Source of the DNA: Pyricularia pennisetigena
Taxonomy: Eukaryota; Ascomycota; Sordariomycetes; Magnaporthales; Pyriculariaceae
Direction of reading: 5' to 3'
DNA length: 64,000 nt
Assembly: GCF_004337985.1 (NCBI RefSeq)
Contig: NC_043744.1
Span: forward strand, 3,926,663 to 3,990,662
In this document: piece by piece, positions 33,098 through 42,833 of the stretch
How the letters are laid out: the number at the start of each line of letters is the position of its first letter
Position numbering within the stretch: the first letter of the stretch is position 1
Program-made: the position numbers and the translations under genes
The notes under the pieces: generated by a model
Databases searched by the model: none
Told to the model about the DNA's origin: nothing
The model's input: the letters and a program-made list of their open reading frames with translations, nothing else

Positions 33098-34137
33098 AAG
33101 CCTTCAGCGATGTCCTTGGTTTCTCAGCAATCTCATGAACCGATCCAACTACTTGAGCAGCATGACCGGTTTGTTGAGTAACAGTCGAAGGGCAGATGAA
33201 AGACCCTTCGGCAACTCGACTCGTATGAGCGGCCAATACAGGGTCCTGCAATGATCTCATGCGATTACGAAGCAGCAAGATCAAAAAAAAAAAAAAAGGT
33301 GCTCCGCAGGACTTCATATAGCTGGCCTCCGGATGCAGAAGTTAGAGGAAGGCAGATGCATTGAGCATGTAGCCACCGAGAAGCCAATGATCAGGACAAG
33401 AACTGGTTGTGTGACTTGATAATGAAAATCTGGTTCTTTGGAGATTTACAAGAGCCGTGCTTCAAATGATACGATATGGACCTGGTTGACCTATGGGTAG
33501 ACTTTGGGGATCTTGTATGTAATGTTTGGTGTCTGGAGGTATCCAGCTGGGTCGGGTGCAAAAGGAAACTGGCGTGATCGGGAAGCAAGTGACAGCGGTT
33601 GGCAGAAAAGATGGCAACCTTTGAGCGGGTTTGGAGAATGATACAAGTTACAATGACTAAAGTTTACCGTTATGCAGGACCCTCGAACTGTTTGTCAGTC
33701 CTAGTCTGTTGTATTGGAGTACTGTGAGGGCGTTGGGAGGATTGGTTGACGCTGGTCGTTCATCCCTTGTGACTTCCAATCCCTGTCTTTGTTGATCCTA
33801 AGTATCAGTGGGCCAAGAACATAGTACTACCCACAGATTTTGACTATAGGCAGACAATCCGGTAAGGCAAAGAGTCAATCTCGACATTGTCATATATTTC
33901 ATGTGCGTTAGTGAGCTCAGCCCATGAGCAGATGCGATGCCTTAAAGCCCATGCGGTTTTAAGGATAAGAAAGGGAGTAAAGGGGACGGCAATGCGACTG
34001 GAGGGTTATTCTGAGATTGTCGGTTGTCACATACTACTTGCAGTGATCTTCAACACATATTCCAAGATTGAACTGATGCATAAATGCAGGGCAGGTAGAC
34101 CAGATATATGGATCCCGCAAGGCTACCTGTGGTATCA
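33098..34137. other. convergent intergenic region PAT1/RPC37
   Basis: 1 kb of 3' flanks, with a poly-A tract at about 33283-33297. No gene seen. Confidence 0.55.
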
Positions 34138-35457
34138 TCAATCGTCCAGATCCATCGCAGAGCCCTTATTACCTCCCTGCTTGGTCTTCTCCGGTATACC
34201 CCTTCCACTAATCACGCTCATCAACGTCTTCTCGTCCCACTCCGTCCTTAACCTGGGCACGCGATCAATTAACCTCACCGTCTCCTCGTCTCCTTCACCG
34301 TCCGCCCCAGCGACGCCCTTTTGCTTCTTGTCCTCGCCGTCCGCCCCAGCGTCGCGCGCGACGACGGCGGCCGCGGCGTCGAGCCCGCGGTGCACAAAGC
34401 TCTCCTCGTACAGGGCCCAGGCGTCGTCGGTGCTCTCGTCGACGTAGGCGAGACGCCGCCACGGCTCCAACTGCACGGCGCGCAGCTTGTCGGCCATGGT
34501 CTCCATGACGTGCTTGTCGTCGCTCTCGACGGCGCCCGCCGACTTGACCGTCATGTGGATGGCGCGCGCCGCCGCGGCCTTGGAGTCGGCCGCCGCTGCT
34601 GCCGCCGTCGTCGAGCCGCCGCCTCCTGAGCCGGGCCCGTCTGTGCGGCGGGTCGCGCGCTCAAGGTCGGCCTTGGCGTCGATGTGGTGCAGTTGGGGTC
34701 GCATCATGCCCAGGTTCGTTATCGGGGTCAGGTGGACGTTTTCTAAACATGGAGCACGGCGGGGTTACGACCATTGGTCAGTATTGGTGGTCAAGGGAGT
34801 GTAGTCACACGGTCTGGGGGGGGACGCTTTAGTGGGAGCTAGAGCAAACTTACCGCCGCTGAAGACGCCAACCATGTACCTCGTCTGCCCTCTGCCCGTC
34901 TTGTTCATCTTGCCGCCTACGACCTGGGTGCGGAGGACCTTGTCCCTCCTTAGGGCCTCGTTGAAGTCTGCAGAACTAATGCCACCGCCAACGACCTCGA
35001 TGTCGTCGTCATCGCGATCCCTCCGCCTCCTCTCGCCGGGTGCGATCCTCATGGGCGGGGCGCCGACGCCGAAGCCGCCAGCCAAGCCCATGGTTGCGTT
35101 GCCGGACCGGGCAGTGTTGACTTGGGACAGGGCCTTACCCCACATGACGCCCTTGGCCTTGTCGTAGGCGCTGCCGGTGTTGATCGGCATGTCCAGCTCG
35201 ACCATGCCACTGTTGGGCTTGAGGCGGAGCTCGGTCGCCGCGCTGGTGTAGGGCGAGGACCGGTTCGGATGCTGCAGGACGAAGAGCTGCTGGTGGGCGG
35301 GGAGCTCGGGCTTGAGGAAGACGTTGTAGGTCTCTACTATGGGGTCATCTTCGTCATCGTTGTCGTCGCCTCCGAGGCCGGGGGAGGCGGTCCCGCTCGG
35401 GATGTTGATCGGGTCATCTGGTGGTGTTGGCACTGGCGTTTCTGAGGATGATGACAT
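34138..35457 (-). CDS. RPC37: RNA polymerase III subunit RPC37/RPC5 (Sin-like)
   Basis: Two exons, 35457-34854 and 34742-34138 (intron 111 bp), give 402 aa. After an acidic, Ser/Pro-rich N-terminus comes the family signature 'DPIVETYNVFLKPEL' and 'LFVLQHPNRSS', the dimerisation region that pairs with C53 in the C37/C53 subcomplex. 'NSGMVELDMPINT' follows, then a basic/acidic run 'ERRRRDRDDDD' and 'RYMVGVFSGG', where the intron falls. The second exon continues 'ENVHLTPITNLGMMRPQLHH'. The C-terminal part has an Ala/Gly-rich insertion. The subcomplex acts in promoter opening, termination and reinitiation of tRNA and 5S genes. The ATG at 35457 is the first in frame. Confidence 0.88.
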
Positions 35458-36043
35458 TGTGTGGGAGGGGCTGTTGTGTGCGGCCGTTAAAGGCCAGTAA
35501 TTATGGATTGGGTGACGTCAGTGGTTTAATTAGGAGATGGGAGCTTGAGCATTGTAGCAGAAGAGCTTTTTTGGTGAGCGGCCTCCGAAGCTCCAAGTTA
35601 TCCAGGTCCTTATGTGACTGTATCTTCGGAATTGGAATTTTTTTTTTTTTTTTTTCCCTGACGCGCCGTGATGAATTGGATCGCATCTTCAAAGCTCCAG
35701 GAACTTTTTTTTCGAACCCCCACTAAATTCACATGCGGGGCGCGAGCAACAGGGATTGGCAACAGGGGTGTTACGGCACCAAGGCAGGCAGTAGGCAGTA
35801 AGTAGTGACCTGGGGGACACGAGCCACACAGCACACACTAAGCAGGACCGTTTGTGGTAAGGCTGATTGATGACGATGGTTGTTTGATCCTTTTGATCAC
35901 TCAGTGTCTACATACCAATCGACCTCCCTACCTACCTGGCCACTTACATGTGATGCGACCAATGGTTTGAAAAATGATTTGATTCCAATGCTTGGTATCA
36001 TCTTTTAGAAGTTGCAGACTTTGGCAAGCGCAAGCAGTAATTG

Positions 36044-36081
<38 letters not shown>

Positions 36082-36714
36082 CAACACGGCTTCGAGTCGG
36101 CGTCGCGCGTATGTATCATGATTCTACCTACATTAACCTACCTCACGCTGTCCCTAGCTCCAGATGATGGACAGTGAGCAAGCAGCTGGATGCTTAAACT
36201 CCAATACTCGTCCCAATTTTCAAAAATCAGATTTCCAATCTATTGGGTTGTCTATGGTTGCTTGCTGGACAAGAAGCTTATGCGCGTCACGTCCTTGTCA
36301 ACGGCCTTGCGTCAGGTCGGCCTCCTGACCGCCGACCGCTTATTCCTCATTCTTGGCCGTTTTGGCTCCGCCCCTTTTCCGATCTAGTCAGGATTCCCAA
36401 TATTACTAACCCCCAGGAAACCACGCCTAGGCCCCTACAAAATATTATTTTTCTGGGAGCGACAGGCAAGCGGACCGAGAGAATTTGTTATTATACACGA
36501 TCAGACGTAGCTGGAGTCTCCTGTGGGGAAATTTCATCAGTTACTTTGCTCTGCATCTTTCTTCCATCTCATAAACAGTCAACTTTCTCTTTTCTCTCTA
36601 TCTTTTTTTCCCATCACCCAGACACGGGTGGTCTGTCCAGCATCCTTCGTTTGGTCTGATCTTGACGCAGTGTGTGTAAATGCGAAGAAATTCGCGGGCC
36701 CACTAACAGCACAG
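35458..36714. other. intergenic with long poly-T tract
   Basis: 1.26 kb between RPC37 (minus) and the secreted-protein gene (plus). A pure T run spans 36045-36081 (37 bases). The last 150 bp are C/T-rich, as in fungal promoters. No gene seen. Confidence 0.55.
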
Positions 36715-37186
36715 ATGCATTTCTTGGTGTCTATATCAACATATATCTTGGTTGTAATCCATCTGACAATCTTCTCATTAGCGATGCCGTTCCCTGCAAC
36801 AGTCCATGCCAGCGAAGCATTGCACCAAAGCCTGTCTGGAGTTACAATCCAGCGCAGAGATGCGCCATACAAGATCACTGGGGAGGATTGCATACAAAAA
36901 CGATCCGGCGGGATCAAGTTCTGCGCCATGGGTCATTACTTGTGTAAGTCGTTTCTTTGCGTGGTTTTCTTGGTACTCTTAATGTTTGCCCATGGATAAG
37001 CCACTTTTTGCTACGCCGAGGCAATGCTGACTCTGTTTACTCTCCCCAGGCCAGTCAAGATCCACAGAGATAGAAAGTGAGGGCGCAAGAATGTGGGAGG
37101 CTATTGATGATCCTGAACAGGAGAAAAAGTGTCCGCAGAAGGGCTGGGCTGGGAACAGTGATATTGTCAGGATCCAGACCAAATAA
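36715..37186 (+). CDS. spliced small secreted protein, four cysteines
   Basis: Two exons, 36715-36943 and 37050-37186, joined by a 106-bp intron with a GTAAGT donor and a polypyrimidine-CCCAG acceptor, give 121 aa that close in frame. Unspliced, the frame would run 19 hydrophobic codons into the intron. Residues 1-23 are a strongly hydrophobic signal peptide. A kexin-like RR follows at 47-48 and KR at 62-63, so a pro-region is possible. Cysteines at 59, 70, 77 and 104; the third is completed across the splice junction. The mature part is small, acidic in the middle and basic at the end. No homologous family is recognised; it fits a fungal secreted effector-type protein. The start is the first ATG of the signal peptide; an additional upstream exon cannot be excluded. 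Confidence 0.6.
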
Positions 37187-37338
37187 AGGTATGATAGTGT
37201 TGTCAAAAAAAAAAAAAAAAAGAAACCCAGCGCTAGTCCATACAGATATGTCTCCATGACTAGGTATGAAGCATTGCTTTTTAGCCCAGTTTAGAGGAAC
37301 CATGGTTCCTGTAAAATCTTCTTCCTCGGAATCTACTC

Positions 37339-38652
37339 TCATGGGATATGTAGGACGTCATCTACGTTGACCACCTGACCTGTGGCAATGGACCGGTTCG
37401 CGGCGATTCCCGTCAAAATACTCAGCGCCCCATCAACATGGCTCGCCGCCCGCATGTACTCGTCCGATACGGGCTCGCCAAACAAGTCCTGCAGCAGCAC
37501 GTTGTCCCCGCCGCCATGCGCACCGACACTGTCTGGCAGTTCGATCTCTTCCGGCTTCTGCAGCAGCCTCCTGAGCACGATGGACCGCCTCTCCAACGAG
37601 CCCTCCTCGGCCTGTTCCCCGCCGGCGTTGACGTAGCTGTTCTCCACCACCTCCATCTCCAGCCGGCCGCCCGTGCCGTTGAAGCTGACGCGGAACCCTT
37701 CCCAGGGCGCATAGGCCGTGAGCGAGTAGGTCATGACCGCGCCGCTCCGGTACCGCACCAGCAGGCTCATGGTGTCCTCGATGCTAATGCCGTCCGAGAA
37801 GACGGACTGGTCCCTGTGGTAGGCGTCCTCGTGCTCGGCGTCCAGGTACATGGCCTTGAGCGACGGGTGGTCCTCTAGGTGCAGCGCAAAGGGGTCGGCC
37901 CTGGCGACGTCGGACCCGCGCGCCCGGGAGTAGAAGCGCGTCAGGCCCCTCGCCTCGGCGTTGTCGCGGCCGTAGAACCGCAGGTCCCCCTGCGCGTAGA
38001 CGGTGGCCGGGCGGGTGGCCAGCCAAAAGTTGACGAGGTCAAAGTGGTGCGTCGACTTGTGCACCAGCAGGCCGCCCGAGTTGCGGCGGTCGCGGTGCCA
38101 GCGGCGAAAGTAGTCGGCGCCGTGCGACGTGTTGAGCATCCACTCAAAGTGCACGCTCGTCACGGTGCCGATGGCGCCGGCCCGGAGCAGCTCCGCCACC
38201 TTGGTGTTGTGCGGCGCGTAGCGGTAGTTGAACGTGACCCGCACCCTCCTGCCGGTCCGCTCCACGGCGTCAAAGATCTCGCGGCACCGCGGCGCGTCGA
38301 TCGTCATGGGCTTCTCTGTCACCACGTCGCAGCCCAGCTCGAGCGCGCGGACGATGTACGTGTGGTGCGTACGGTCGATGGTGGTCACGATAACCTCGTC
38401 GGGCTTGGTCTCGGCCACCATGGCGTCAAAGGCTGACCCTCCATCCCCCGGGGCCTTGTAGGTCGGGACCGGTCCGTGGCCGAGCTGGCCGAGCTGGGAG
38501 TTGGCATAGTCCATGCGGGTTTGGTTGGTGTCGCAGAACGCCACCACCTCCGAGGTGGCGCTATAAGTTCTTGCGATGGCCGTGTAGTAGAAGCCGGCGC
38601 GACCACCGGTCCCGACCAAGGCGTATCGCTTTTTGGGCTTTGTGCTTGCCAT
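37339..38652 (-). CDS. Gfo/Idh/MocA-family NAD(P)-dependent oxidoreductase
   Basis: The 437-aa single-exon product has an N-terminal Rossmann fold with 'YALVGTGGRAGFY' (10-22) and strand-end Asp in 'AFCDTN'. The family's catalytic-lysine motif EKP is at 113-115 ('DVVTEKPMTID'). A C-terminal alpha/beta domain binds substrate ('SGGLLVHKSTHHFDLVNFW' around 215-235). Members oxidise or reduce sugars, inositols and their derivatives. Substrate here is unknown; the length (437 aa) is on the long side because of extra loops. The ATG at 38652 is the first in frame; an upstream extension of the open frame uses GTG and is not a credible start. Strongly GC-rich third positions. It lies 152 bp from the end of the convergent secreted-protein gene. 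Confidence 0.88.
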   Translation of the reverse strand: MASTKPKKRYALVGTGGRAGFYYTAIARTYSATSEVVAFCDTNQTRMDYANSQLGQLGHGPVPTYKAPGDGGSAFDAMVAETKPDEVIVTTIDRTHHTYIVRALELGCDVVTEKPMTIDAPRCREIFDAVERTGRRVRVTFNYRYAPHNTKVAELLRAGAIGTVTSVHFEWMLNTSHGADYFRRWHRDRRNSGGLLVHKSTHHFDLVNFWLATRPATVYAQGDLRFYGRDNAEARGLTRFYSRARGSDVARADPFALHLEDHPSLKAMYLDAEHEDAYHRDQSVFSDGISIEDTMSLLVRYRSGAVMTYSLTAYAPWEGFRVSFNGTGGRLEMEVVENSYVNAGGEQAEEGSLERRSIVLRRLLQKPEEIELPDSVGAHGGGDNVLLQDLFGEPVSDEYMRAASHVDGALSILTGIAANRSIATGQVVNVDDVLHIP

Positions 38653-39734
38653 AACGGTGCCTGTCGTGGTGCTGATGCGCGCGGAAGGTAGGTCCTTGTA
38701 GGTTATGGTATGAAGAAACCATTCAAAGCAATTAGACACAAAGAAAAGAAAAGAAAGCCCAAGTCATGTCCCCTCCATGCAGGCACTCATTGCCTTCCTA
38801 AACCAGGATGCGATGTGGGTGGTATTTTTATCGGACTGCAATACCCCGAGTGCGGAGTAGGTCTTGAGGGGGTTTGGGCTGGTACTGATACTTGGGGATA
38901 TAAACTATTGCCGTTTCCGATGGAGCTCTTTAGCCCACCTAACTCTGTTTTTAGACCTCACAACCGAATATGGGCCGCTGTCATTGCTGGTCGATGAGCA
39001 AGTTACTCGCTCAAAGCAAACTGGATTTGTTCATCTGTTTCTTGCGCTAGTAACAGGAACAGCGCGACATCTCCAGGTTGTCATCGATTCCTACCGAACC
39101 GAGGGATCCGCTGGACTGGGACGGTGCGGGGTTTCCCGAACGAAGGGTTAAGCATTTGACGCTCTTCCCCATGCGCAGTGGCCAATCATGATTATATCCC
39201 TGTTGATGGATGGGTGTCGGCTAAAGACCAGAATCCGTATTTTTCATGAGAAGATGGCTGGTTGTGGTACGCCCCCCAATAGTGCCAAGGACGAAAGGTT
39301 GAATAGATGCTGAGCCTGGTAACACCAAGGACAGTAAAGTTGGTGTTGCAGGCTCATCTAAGTGCGTCAACCCCCAAGCGGCACAGCAGCTGAGCACATC
39401 GCCTAGGCCACTGCTTTTGCATCTGGGCTATGCAAACGCAGAAATATGAGATTTGCGTATCTATGGCTGAGAATTATTGTGATGGCGACGACACAGGGGA
39501 GATATACAGCGGTGTGGAGTTGGCATTCAACTTTTGACAACATATGTTTGAAGAGTAAAGAAAATATTGGATTTGACTTTTATAGCCCCCCCACAACCAT
39601 TTCGTATACCATCGCACCCTTTAAGCGACAAAACCTTGAAGAAAAAGAAGAAGATAGCTAGACGATGCACTGCTCACAAAGACGCGCAATACTTGTTGCG
39701 GCAGATGTTGGCGATGCCAACACGATCAAACGCG
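38653..39734. other. intergenic, no gene seen
   Basis: 1.1 kb upstream of the oxidoreductase gene and downstream of the minus-strand peptide gene. Contains A-rich and AAAGAAAAG tracts. Short frames lack motifs. The region 39540-39640 could be a second exon of the neighbouring peptide gene, as described there. Confidence 0.45.
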
Positions 39735-39908
39735 TCAGGTGGTTACCTTGACAGTAACCTTGGCATCATCTTTGGCCGTCACGTAGTCCAGCTTGTTGGT
39801 GGTCAGAGGCTCGGCGATGCAATCCTTTGAAGGGGCGCTCTGGGGAAGGGCGGCCACCAAGGCGAGCGCGGACACGAGACACCCAGAGAACATGGCGGAG
39901 AAATACAT
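39735..39908 (-). CDS. tiny secreted peptide, gene end uncertain
   Basis: From the ATG at 39908 the frame gives 57 aa with a good signal peptide ('LVSALALVAALP', about 1-21), one mature-part cysteine at about 30, and a Lys/Asp/Val-rich end. The upstream 120 bp (minus strand) are C/T-rich like fungal promoters. The end is ambiguous. A GTAACC donor sits three codons before the stop, and a very strong polypyrimidine acceptor lies about 110 bp downstream (near 39635). Joining them keeps the frame open and adds about 33 codons with two cysteines spaced CX6C. Either form would be a small secreted protein. No family recognised. Confidence 0.4.
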   Translation of the reverse strand: MYFSAMFSGCLVSALALVAALPQSAPSKDCIAEPLTTNKLDYVTAKDDAKVTVKVTT

Positions 39909-42833
39909 GGTTCTTCCACGCAAAGAGGGTTAAAATGAAGGGGAATTTCGAAATAAAATAGACCTCAAAGGATGAAATAGGCAGTGAAATAGAATGGAAA
40001 GGACTGGAAGGGAAAGTAAACAAAGTAAAAGACCCGACTAGCTTCTAGAAGAAAAGAAGGTATGATGAGTGGAAAGACGTCCTACCATTACCTCTCCACG
40101 GGCCAGACATGGGACGAAGACAGCCCTGTACTTGTTGAGACTCACTCGGTCCAGATCTTCACGGCTCTGCCATTATTCACCTCCACGATATACCTTGGCT
40201 TGTGGGCCAGTACTACCTAGCTGTATATAGCTGATGGCATGTTCTCGCTTAGAGGAGCTCCTCAATACCCAAGCCACAGGCTGACATTCTTGACTGGCAA
40301 ATTCGAATTCGGCTGACAGATCACACTGAAGCACCCCGTTATGCATCCAGGCGAGTGATTAAAGATCAAGGAGCTGTGGACAAGAGGCTCAGGGATCGTC
40401 GTCCGTACAGCTGAATGTGGTATAAAGTAGGGCGCGCCTACCCACGACTGGGTGATGTAGTTTAATTTATGTATGCTTGTTCCCTGGCTCGCTGACTGCT
40501 ATTTTACGGGGCCAGATGTCTTTTGTCGCTCCGGATCAATCGGCTACTTCAAGGAGCCTGGTCCAGGTAACCCACTGGCACGGGACAGAAGAAGATGCGG
40601 CTATGCTTACCCAGGGCTGTATATACGCCAGCGACAGCAATAGTATAAGGGTGTCTCTCGCCTGGTACAAATGAGCCGGCATGTGGGATTTGCGGTAACT
40701 AGCTCCCAGTGACCCAGTGACAAACTATGGTTCTGTTCGGTTGATCAGCCTGATAAACTATAGGCGATCCGGTTCCCAAGAGCTGGGAGATTCCTGGCTA
40801 CAGTTTTTTTTCTTTCTTTTTCTTTTTTCTTTCTGTCAAGGCCAAGCCGTCTCAATCAGATCAAGCACTCGGCCCATTCCAGATAGCCGCCATTATCCAT
40901 TCCCATCCGCAACTCAAGGCTAAGAATGACCAATCGAATAGAGGGTTCTTGGCCCTCAAGAAGTCCGTCACAGCGCTCTTCCTCTGGATTTATTTTTTAC
41001 TTCTCTCTTTCGTTTGTTGGGCCATGCGTCGCTTAGCCGCAGTGTGGCCGCGTACAGCTCAACATGACACGCAACGTCTGCTCTGACTCGCGCGACACGA
41101 AGCTGTTTAGGGGGCGAATTAGCAGAAGGCGTAAAACCAGACTTGCAATAGCCTTCCGTACGGCGCAGGGCGGGACATTAGTAGGCAGGGGTTGGGTTCT
41201 AAAGACGGACGCTTATCGCGGTGAGCGGGGTCAAGTGCCGTTGCTAGTTCAACCAACACCTTGATATCTGGGAAACTATCATTCTGGATCCGATAACGGC
41301 GTACCGCAGACGAAAGACGCTTCTTGTAGCTGCCAAAAATAGGAAACTCACCGCCGTCAAGTAGATTTCCGGTGGGGAAAGGGGCGCAAACCCCGGCGAG
41401 AGTGTCAAACGTCCAAGCTTTAAGGAGAGGCCTGTTTTCTGGCATTAGTGTATGCAGGTGCACAGAGAGGGCCCTGTAACCACAAGACCCTGATTTACTG
41501 TAATTGGGGACTTGAGGGAGGAAAAAAAGGGAAAAAAAAGATCTTGAGGTGTTACATTTGATCTAAAGGTCAAATAAATCAAAGCTACCTCAACACGATT
41601 CGTGTCGTGTGGCTCGACCCAGGCAGCTAGATTCTCATAGGACAGTTCCCATCCAGGACTGAATTGCACTGTAGAACCATGAAGATCTTTCCAGCGCCTT
41701 TTCTCTCTCCTTTCTTGTTTTGACATTGGATAGAGCCAGCGACCCTCTCGACCCCACGTGCCTAGAATTTCAGATGGCTCTCCATACTCGGGCACTTTGT
41801 TAAGGGTTAAAAGACGCTAACTTGACGAGGCCGTTATCAGATTGAAACCAGAAAGAAAAAGAAAAATTTCCTGTAGATTCATTGGTAGCTTCAAGCCTCA
41901 AGCAAAATTCAAACGGTGGTTAGATTAACTTGATCCCCAATCAGGTGGCCGATCACGTTGCAATCTCATCTATGTGATGTGTATACCCTAGCAACATCAT
42001 GCAGATCTAGATAGTGAGGGAATGGTGATAGAATTGGTACAACATTGGGGCTGAGTTGTTTGACCTAAGCTAAGCTAAGCTAAGGTCAGGTATACAAGAG
42101 AGCCCAAAGGAGCCATGTTGGGTCACTTCAGCTGAATGGACGAGTCTGTTGGGCCGCAAGGACAGTCAATGGTTGCTTTAAATTAAAACAGGCAGGCGGG
42201 TGTTTGTCGGTCGCATAAAGCCTTGTCCTGTCCTCGTGTTATGGCTTTAGTAGCGCGTGCAGGGAACAGCCGGGCAATCCCTGATTTGGATCAGCGCGTG
42301 CCCAAATTGGTGCGGTAAAGCCCTGCCCAACGTCGCTGCACCGGCAGGCCGTTGAAAGCTTGTATAGTGGGCCTCTCTAGCAGCAGCCCCTCGTCGCAAA
42401 TGTCGTCACGTCACACACAAAGGTGCTGCACTTTACCCGCGCTTGTCGTGGGCTTGGGTGGATAGTAGTGTGTGGCACGTCACATTGAGATGATTTTCGA
42501 GATGAGTCGATCGCGTTCCATTTTACAGCCCGATATAAGAAAATTTTGTCAGTCGGATTCAATCGATGCAGAATCCCTTGCCTGAAGGCTTATTTATCTA
42601 TTTGATTGCTTACCTACCTACCTGCCTGCCTGCCCTTGCTCTTACTTACCTTACCCACTGATGGTACCGCAACAGTCCGTTGCATTTTTTTCGGCTCGTC
42701 CAACACTCGGTCTGCTTAAGCAAAAAAAAGGAGGGGGAGGGACGAACCAACCATCAATTTATGGAATGATGACCTAATGGCATGATCGCTTGGTCAACAA
42801 AGTGTTGATTGAATTTATCAACTGATAAATCAA
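39909..42833. other. long intergenic region with a possible minus-strand relic
   Basis: 2.9 kb. On the minus strand at 41795-41600 and 41463-41119 two frames read as plausible protein ('GREGRWLYPMSKQERREKRR' and 'LLKAWTFDTLAGVCAPFP'). A GTAGCT donor at about 41588 and a TTACAG acceptor could join them, but I find neither a convincing start nor a family. Simple repeats occur: four TAAGC units at about 42066-42085 and ACCT/GCCT runs at about 42611-42634. The last 200 bp contain the promoter of the FUSC-family gene. Confidence 0.4.

Noticed and set aside
37879..38436. 185-codon frame antisense to the Gfo/Idh/MocA gene
   Set aside because: GC3 shadow; the minus-strand gene has clear Rossmann and EKP motifs.
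38653..38739. 29-codon upstream extension of the oxidoreductase
   Set aside because: The extension begins with GTG; the Rossmann strand starts a few residues after the ATG at 38652.
42600..42640. Short ACCT/GCCT tandem run resembling a small repeat array
   Set aside because: Simple tetranucleotide microsatellite; no spacer/repeat structure. No CRISPR-like array is present anywhere in the window.
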